The translations under genes were made by a program, and so were the position numbers. 37,538 nucleotides of DNA from an uncultured Clostridium sp. (GTDB lineage: Bacteria; Bacillota; Clostridia; Lachnospirales; Lachnospiraceae). Below, one piece after another: positions 32,545 through 37,538 of this stretch (the stretch's first letter is position 1; every line of letters starts with the position of its first letter). Where the stretch lies: the NCBI GenBank assembly GCA_900547035.1, contig URFM01000037.1, positions 1 through 37,538 on the forward strand. The letters are read 5' to 3'. The notes below the pieces were generated by a model. The model saw only the letters and a program-made list of their open reading frames with translations, was not told the DNA's origin and did not search any database.

Positions 32545-33288
32545 ATGAGAAGAATCCGACTGACGGTTGCCTATGACGGAACCAATTATCACGGCTGGCA
32601 GGTTCAGCCTGGAGTGGTGACCATTGAATCGGTGCTGAATGAAGCGCTGACAGAGCTTTTTGGAGAGGAGATTGCGGTAATCGGAGCCAGCAGGACAGAT
32701 TCTGGTGTTCATGCCAGGGGGAATGTGGCGGTGTTTGATACTGAGGGAAGAATGGCGGCGGACCGGATTTGCTTTGCCCTCAATCAGCGGCTCCCGGAGG
32801 ATATCCGGGTACAGGATTCCTGTGAGGTTCCCCCGGATTGGCATCCCAGAAAGCAGCGTTGTGTAAAAACCTACGAATATAAAATAATAAATCGGAGAAT
32901 GGAGCTGCCGGACCGGCGGCTCTATACGTATTTCTATTATTATAACCTGGATTTGGAGCGGATGCGGGCGGCTGCGGCTTGTTTGCTGGGGGAACATGAT
33001 TTTAAAAGCTTTTGCAGCGCCAAAAGCCAGGTGGAAGATACGGTCCGCACTATTTACGGTCTGGATATTATCAGAGAGGGAGACGAGATCACCCTCCGTA
33101 TCCGCGGGAACGGTTTCCTTTATAATATGGTAAGAATCATTGCAGGGACTCTTTTGAATGTGGGAAACGGGCATATGGAGCCGGAAGAAGTGAAGCGAAT
33201 CCTTGAGGCCAAAGACAGGAGAACGGCAGGCCCCACCGCTCCGGCCAAGGGACTGACCTTGGTTGGGATGGAATATGAGGACTTTTAA
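32545..33288 (+). CDS. truA: tRNA pseudouridine(38-40) synthase TruA
   Basis: A 247-residue TruA that isomerises U38-U40 in the tRNA anticodon arm. LTVAYDGTNYHGWQVQP is the N-terminal family motif. The catalytic Asp 52 sits in SRTDSGVHARGN. FLYNMVRIIAGTLLNVG is the conserved C-terminal segment. AAAGGAAGGG precedes the start. The link with ecfT is a common Firmicutes operon without a known functional connection. Confidence 0.97.
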   Translation: MRRIRLTVAYDGTNYHGWQVQPGVVTIESVLNEALTELFGEEIAVIGASRTDSGVHARGNVAVFDTEGRMAADRICFALNQRLPEDIRVQDSCEVPPDWHPRKQRCVKTYEYKIINRRMELPDRRLYTYFYYYNLDLERMRAAAACLLGEHDFKSFCSAKSQVEDTVRTIYGLDIIREGDEITLRIRGNGFLYNMVRIIAGTLLNVGNGHMEPEEVKRILEAKDRRTAGPTAPAKGLTLVGMEYEDF

Positions 33289-33366
33289 AATTTGTAACGA
33301 TTCCGGATGGAATGAATTGCTGCGGTATTTTACAAAAATCATACGGATTTCCTTCAAAAAAAGGCC

Positions 33367-33395
33367 TTGACAGGAAGGAAAGCTGCGGATATAAT
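33367..33395 (+). promoter_or_regulatory. Str operon promoter, perfect sigma-A consensus
   Basis: TTGACA (33367-33372), exactly 17 bases and TATAAT (33390-33395): a full consensus match, as expected for ribosomal genes. It drives rpsL and probably rpsG and fusA, with a leader of about 85 bases. Confidence 0.93.
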
Positions 33396-33484
33396 GACAT
33401 GGTGTGTACGTAAATACGCAGTATTTTTTGTGCACAAAAGCTGACGAACAGCAACCACAGTCAATATTACAGGAGGTGAAAGGA

Positions 33485-33904
33485 ATGCCCACATTTAACC
33501 AGTTAGTAAGAAAGGGAAGACAGACCAGCGTTAAGAAGTCTACCGCTCCGGCTCTGCAGAGAGGATACAACTCTTTACAGAAGAAGGCTACGGCTGCTTC
33601 CGCTCCTCAGAAGAGAGGCGTATGCACCGCAGTAAAGACTGCTACCCCGAAGAAGCCTAACTCTGCTCTGAGAAAGATTGCCAGAGTTCGTCTGTCCAAC
33701 GGCATCGAGGTAACCAGCTACATTCCCGGAGAGGGACACAACCTTCAGGAGCACAGCGTTGTGCTGATCCGCGGAGGAAGAGTTAGGGATCTGCCCGGTA
33801 CCAGATACCACATTGTAAGAGGTACACTGGATACGGCTGGTGTCGCTAACCGCCGTCAGGCCCGTTCCAAATACGGCGCTAAGAGACCGAAAGACAAGAA
33901 GTAA
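33485..33904 (+). CDS. rpsL: 30S ribosomal protein S12
   Basis: The ATG 33485 follows AGGAGGTGAAAGG; the in-frame start at 33404 is not used. The product is 139 residues. S12 shapes the decoding centre. [26 protein letters not shown] and [16 protein letters not shown] are diagnostic. The lysine pair at 56-57 in TPKKPNS is wild type; substitutions there give streptomycin resistance. Codon use from here on is strongly biased, as in highly expressed genes. Confidence 0.98.
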   Translation: MPTFNQLVRKGRQTSVKKSTAPALQRGYNSLQKKATAASAPQKRGVCTAVKTATPKKPNSALRKIARVRLSNGIEVTSYIPGEGHNLQEHSVVLIRGGRVRDLPGTRYHIVRGTLDTAGVANRRQARSKYGAKRPKDKK

Positions 33905-34562
<658 letters not shown>

Positions 34563-34580
34563 TTGAAGGAGGAAAATCCG

Positions 34581-36698
34581 TTGGCTGGAAGAGAATATCC
34601 ATTGGAAAGAACCAGAAATATCGGAATTATGGCTCACATCGATGCCGGTAAAACCACATTGACGGAGCGTATTCTGTATTACACTGGTATTAACTATAAG
34701 ATCGGAGATACCCACGAGGGTACTGCTACCATGGACTGGATGGCCCAGGAGCAGGAGAGAGGTATCACCATTACTTCAGCCGCTACAACCTGCCACTGGA
34801 CTCTGCAGGATCACTGCAAGAAGAAAGCTGGCGCCCTGGAGCATCGGATTAACATTATTGATACTCCTGGACACGTTGACTTTACGGTTGAGGTAGAGCG
34901 TTCTCTGCGCGTGCTGGACGGCGCCGTAGGCGTGTTCTGCGCGAAGGGCGGCGTTGAGCCCCAGTCTGAGAACGTATGGCGTCAGGCTGACACCTACAAT
35001 GTTCCCCGTATGGCATTCATCAACAAGATGGATATCCTGGGAGCGAACTTCTACGGCGCTGTGGAGCAGATTAAGACCAGACTGGGCAAAAACCCCATCT
35101 GTCTGCAGCTGCCCATCGGCAAAGAGGATGAGTTTAAGGGAATCATCGACCTGTTCGAGATGCAGGCTTATATCTACAATGACGACAAGGGCGAGGACAT
35201 CTCTATCGTTGATATCCCTGAGGATATGCAGGACGAGGCAGAGCTGTACCACACCGAGCTGATCGAGAAGATCTGCGAGCTGGACGATGATCTGATGATG
35301 AAATACCTGGAGGGTGAAGAGCCCACCACTGAGGAGTTGAAGGCTGCTTTGAGAAAGGCAACCTGCGAGTGTACCGCGATCCCGGTATGCTGCGGCTCCG
35401 CTTACCGCAACAAAGGCGTTCAGAAGCTTTTGGATGCCGTGATCGAGTATATGCCTGCTCCTACCGACATCCCCGCCATCAAGGGCGTGGATCTGGATGG
35501 AAACGAGGTAGTGCGTCACTCCTCCGATGAGGAGCCCTTCGCTGCTCTGGCATTCAAGATCATGACCGATCCCTTTGTAGGAAAGCTTTCTTTCTTCCGG
35601 GTTTACTCCGGAACCATGAATTCCGGTTCCTATGTGCTCAACGCCACCAAGGGCAAGAAAGAGCGTGTTGGTCGTATCCTTCAGATGCACGCCAACAAGA
35701 GAAGCGAGCTGGATAAGGTTTACTCCGGCGATATCGCTGCCGCAGTAGGCTTTAAGAACACCACCACTGGTGACACCATCTGTGATGAGCAGCACCCGGT
35801 AATCCTGGAGTCCATGGAGTTCCCGGAGCCGGTTATCGATATCGCAATCGAGCCCAAGACCAAGGCCAGCCAGGACAAGATGGGCGAGGCTCTGGTAAAG
35901 CTGGCCGAGGAGGATCCCACCTTCCGGGTACGTACCGACGAGGAGACGGGACAGACCATCATCTCCGGTATGGGCGAGCTGCATCTGGATATTATTGTAG
36001 ACCGTCTGCTGCGTGAGTTCAACGTAGAGGCAAACGTAGGCGCTCCTCAGGTTGCTTACAAGGAGACCTTTACCAAGGCTGTTGACGTGGACAGCAAGTA
36101 CGCGAGACAGTCCGGCGGACGCGGACAGTACGGACACTGTAAAGTACACTTCACACCTATGGATCCCAACGGCGAGGAGACCTTCAAGTTTACCTCTTCT
36201 GTTGTGGGCGGCGCGATTCCGAAGGAGTATATCCCCGCAGTCGGCGAGGGTATCGAGGAAGCAGCCAAGACCGGTGTGCTGGGCGGATTCCCTGTACTGG
36301 GCGTATGCGCAGATGTGTACGACGGTTCCTACCACGAGGTAGACTCTTCCGAGATGGCATTCCACATTGCCGGTTCTATGGCATTTAAGGATGCGATGAA
36401 GAAGGGCAACCCCATTCTGCTGGAGCCCATCATGAAAGTTGAGGTTACCATGCCCGAGGAATACATGGGCGATGTAATCGGCGACATCAACTCCCGCAGA
36501 GGCCGCATTGAGGGTATGGAAGATATCGGCGGCGGAAAGATGGTTAAGGCTTATGTGCCCCTTTCCGAGATGTTCGGCTACTCCACCGACCTGCGTTCCA
36601 GAACTCAGGGCCGCGGCAACTACTCCATGTTCTTTGACCGCTATGAACCGGTACCCAAGAGCGTACAGGAGAAAGTGCTTTCTGACGTTAAGAAATAA
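34581..36698 (+). CDS. fusA: Elongation factor G
   Basis: The start is TTG 34581 (705 residues), 8 bases after AAGGAGG (34566-34572). An upstream in-frame TTG at 34563 lies ahead of that site and is unlikely. The GTPase drives ribosomal translocation. G1 is AHIDAGKTT (residues 18-26), followed by the G2/switch region [13 protein letters not shown]3 DTPGHVDF and G4 NKMD. Domain IV has [13 protein letters not shown], and the end shows [24 protein letters not shown] start on a highly expressed gene is notable but not rare in str operons. Confidence 0.97.
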   Translation: MAGREYPLERTRNIGIMAHIDAGKTTLTERILYYTGINYKIGDTHEGTATMDWMAQEQERGITITSAATTCHWTLQDHCKKKAGALEHRINIIDTPGHVDFTVEVERSLRVLDGAVGVFCAKGGVEPQSENVWRQADTYNVPRMAFINKMDILGANFYGAVEQIKTRLGKNPICLQLPIGKEDEFKGIIDLFEMQAYIYNDDKGEDISIVDIPEDMQDEAELYHTELIEKICELDDDLMMKYLEGEEPTTEELKAALRKATCECTAIPVCCGSAYRNKGVQKLLDAVIEYMPAPTDIPAIKGVDLDGNEVVRHSSDEEPFAALAFKIMTDPFVGKLSFFRVYSGTMNSGSYVLNATKGKKERVGRILQMHANKRSELDKVYSGDIAAAVGFKNTTTGDTICDEQHPVILESMEFPEPVIDIAIEPKTKASQDKMGEALVKLAEEDPTFRVRTDEETGQTIISGMGELHLDIIVDRLLREFNVEANVGAPQVAYKETFTKAVDVDSKYARQSGGRGQYGHCKVHFTPMDPNGEETFKFTSSVVGGAIPKEYIPAVGEGIEEAAKTGVLGGFPVLGVCADVYDGSYHEVDSSEMAFHIAGSMAFKDAMKKGNPILLEPIMKVEVTMPEEYMGDVIGDINSRRGRIEGMEDIGGGKMVKAYVPLSEMFGYSTDLRSRTQGRGNYSMFFDRYEPVPKSVQEKVLSDVKK

Positions 36699-36710
36699 GT
36701 GATAAAAGGC

Positions 36711-36739
36711 TTGTAAATCAAAGGAAAATAGAATATAAT
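36711..36739 (+). promoter_or_regulatory. Separate promoter for tuf
   Basis: TTGTAA (36711-36716), 17-base spacer and perfect TATAAT (36734-36739), in the 113-base fusA-tuf gap. It allows extra EF-Tu expression independent of the str promoter. Confidence 0.85.
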
Positions 36740-36811
36740 GATAGACAGCCTGAAACTAAATTATAATAGCCCAACAGAAATAAGGGCGCAAATTAAGGAG
36801 GACGTTATAAA

Positions 36812-37538
36812 ATGGCTAAAGCTAAGTTTGAGAGAACGAAACCCCATTGTAACATTGGTACCATTGGACACGTTGACCATGGTAAAACAACTCTGACAGC
36901 TGCTATCACCAAGACTCTGCATGAGAGATATGGCACTGGCGAGGCTGTTGCATTTGAGAATATCGATAAGGCTCCCGAGGAGAGAGAGCGTGGAATCACC
37001 ATCTCTACCGCTCACGTTGAGTACGAGACTCCTAAGCGTCACTATGCTCACGTTGACTGCCCCGGACATGCTGACTACGTTAAGAACATGATCACCGGTG
37101 CTGCTCAGATGGACGGCGCGATCCTGGTTGTTGCCGCTACCGACGGTGTTATGGCTCAGACCAGAGAGCACATCCTGCTGGCTCGTCAGGTAGGCGTTCC
37201 CTATATCGTAGTATTCATGAACAAGTGCGATATGGTTGACGATCCTGAGCTGCTTGAGCTGGTTGACATGGAGATCCGCGAGCTGTTAAATGAGTACGAG
37301 TTCCCGGGCGACGACACCCCCATCATTCAGGGTTCCGCTCTGAAGGCTCTGGAAGATCCCTCCAGCGAGTGGGGCGACAAGATCATCGAGCTGATGGAGG
37401 CTGTTGACGAGTATATTCCGGATCCGATCCGTGAGACCGATAAGCCTTTCCTGATGCCTGTTGAGGACGTATTCACCATCACTGGCCGTGGTACTGTTGC
37501 TACTGGTAGAGTTGAGCGTGGTACTCTGAACCTGAACG
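36812..37538 (+). CDS. tuf: Elongation factor Tu, 3' truncated by window end
   Basis: ATG 36812 after AAGGAGG; 242 codons are visible out of an expected about 395-400. G1 is GHVDHGKTT (19-27), followed by the effector region [20 protein letters not shown]3 DCPGHADY and G4 [10 protein letters not shown]-Tu delivers aminoacyl-tRNA to the ribosome. Codon use is as biased as in fusA. The break at the right edge is due to the window, not a mutation. Confidence 0.98.
   Translation, partial: MAKAKFERTKPHCNIGTIGHVDHGKTTLTAAITKTLHERYGTGEAVAFENIDKAPEERERGITISTAHVEYETPKRHYAHVDCPGHADYVKNMITGAAQMDGAILVVAATDGVMAQTREHILLARQVGVPYIVVFMNKCDMVDDPELLELVDMEIRELLNEYEFPGDDTPIIQGSALKALEDPSSEWGDKIIELMEAVDEYIPDPIRETDKPFLMPVEDVFTITGRGTVATGRVERGTLNLN

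Noticed and set aside
32527..33570. 347-codon minus-strand frame over truA and the str promoter
   Set aside because: It covers intact truA, a perfect plus-strand promoter and the start of rpsL, and has no ribosome site or family match.
34776..36365. 529-codon open frame on the minus strand across fusA
   Set aside because: It is a mirror of strongly biased fusA codons. EF-G motifs are complete on the plus strand, and the minus frame has no recognisable domain.

Overview
The window looks like chromosomal DNA of a Gram-positive anaerobe of the class Clostridia, most likely a Lachnospiraceae relative. This is inferred from the mid-range GC content, strong AAGGAGG-type ribosome binding sites, consensus sigma-A promoters with 17-bp spacers, choline-binding-like wall repeats, an ECF transporter-truA block and a classic rpsL-rpsG-fusA-tuf (str) operon. 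No phage, insertion sequence or CRISPR array was seen. The four tRNA genes do not encode CCA. The left edge cuts a tRNA gene and the right edge cuts tuf.

Layout. 1-460: three tRNA genes (CAU anticodon, Asp, Leu) with terminators. 600-2550: a PiT phosphate transporter and its PhoU-like DUF47 partner behind Pho-box-like direct repeats. 2590-5340: a secreted wall-binding protein, an HD-domain nucleotidase, tRNA-Pro and a Cof-type HAD phosphatase. 5323-9640: a dihydrolipoyl-dehydrogenase-like flavoprotein whose catalytic His is replaced by Gln, a VanH-like D-2-hydroxyacid dehydrogenase and an aminopeptidase P. 9694-12623: a YprB-type nuclease on the minus strand, divergent from ruvAB. 12686-18358: a cell-envelope operon (zapA, U32 peptidase, SEDS glycosyltransferase, class B penicillin-binding protein). 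18362-23529: a structured leader, the three subunits of a molybdenum hydroxylase (xanthine dehydrogenase family) and a MATE exporter. 23559-25963: a Nudix hydrolase, a decayed methyltransferase, endonuclease III and a small orphan protein. 25991-29304: a TetR regulator with two tandem palindromic operators, followed by two secreted TolC-family proteins. 29417-29847: a histidine-free HPr-like protein. 29870-33288: ecfA1-ecfA2-ecfT-truA. 33367-end: the str operon.

The most unusual part is the TetR/TolC block. Two tandem TolC homologues keep the paired helical-hairpin repeats of the TolC tunnel, but by my reading they lack the two beta-strand insertions that build the outer-membrane barrel. That would suit a cell without an outer membrane. 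No pump or adaptor gene lies beside them. Other points worth checking are the Pho-box arrays, the substituted Lpd active site, the HPr-like protein without phosphosites, the leader RNAs before the molybdenum hydroxylase and rpsG, and a methyltransferase that has lost its SAM-binding motif by deletion.

Functional assignments rest on motifs read by eye. Family names are strong where catalytic motifs are cited. Substrates of transporters and oxidoreductases are not resolved.
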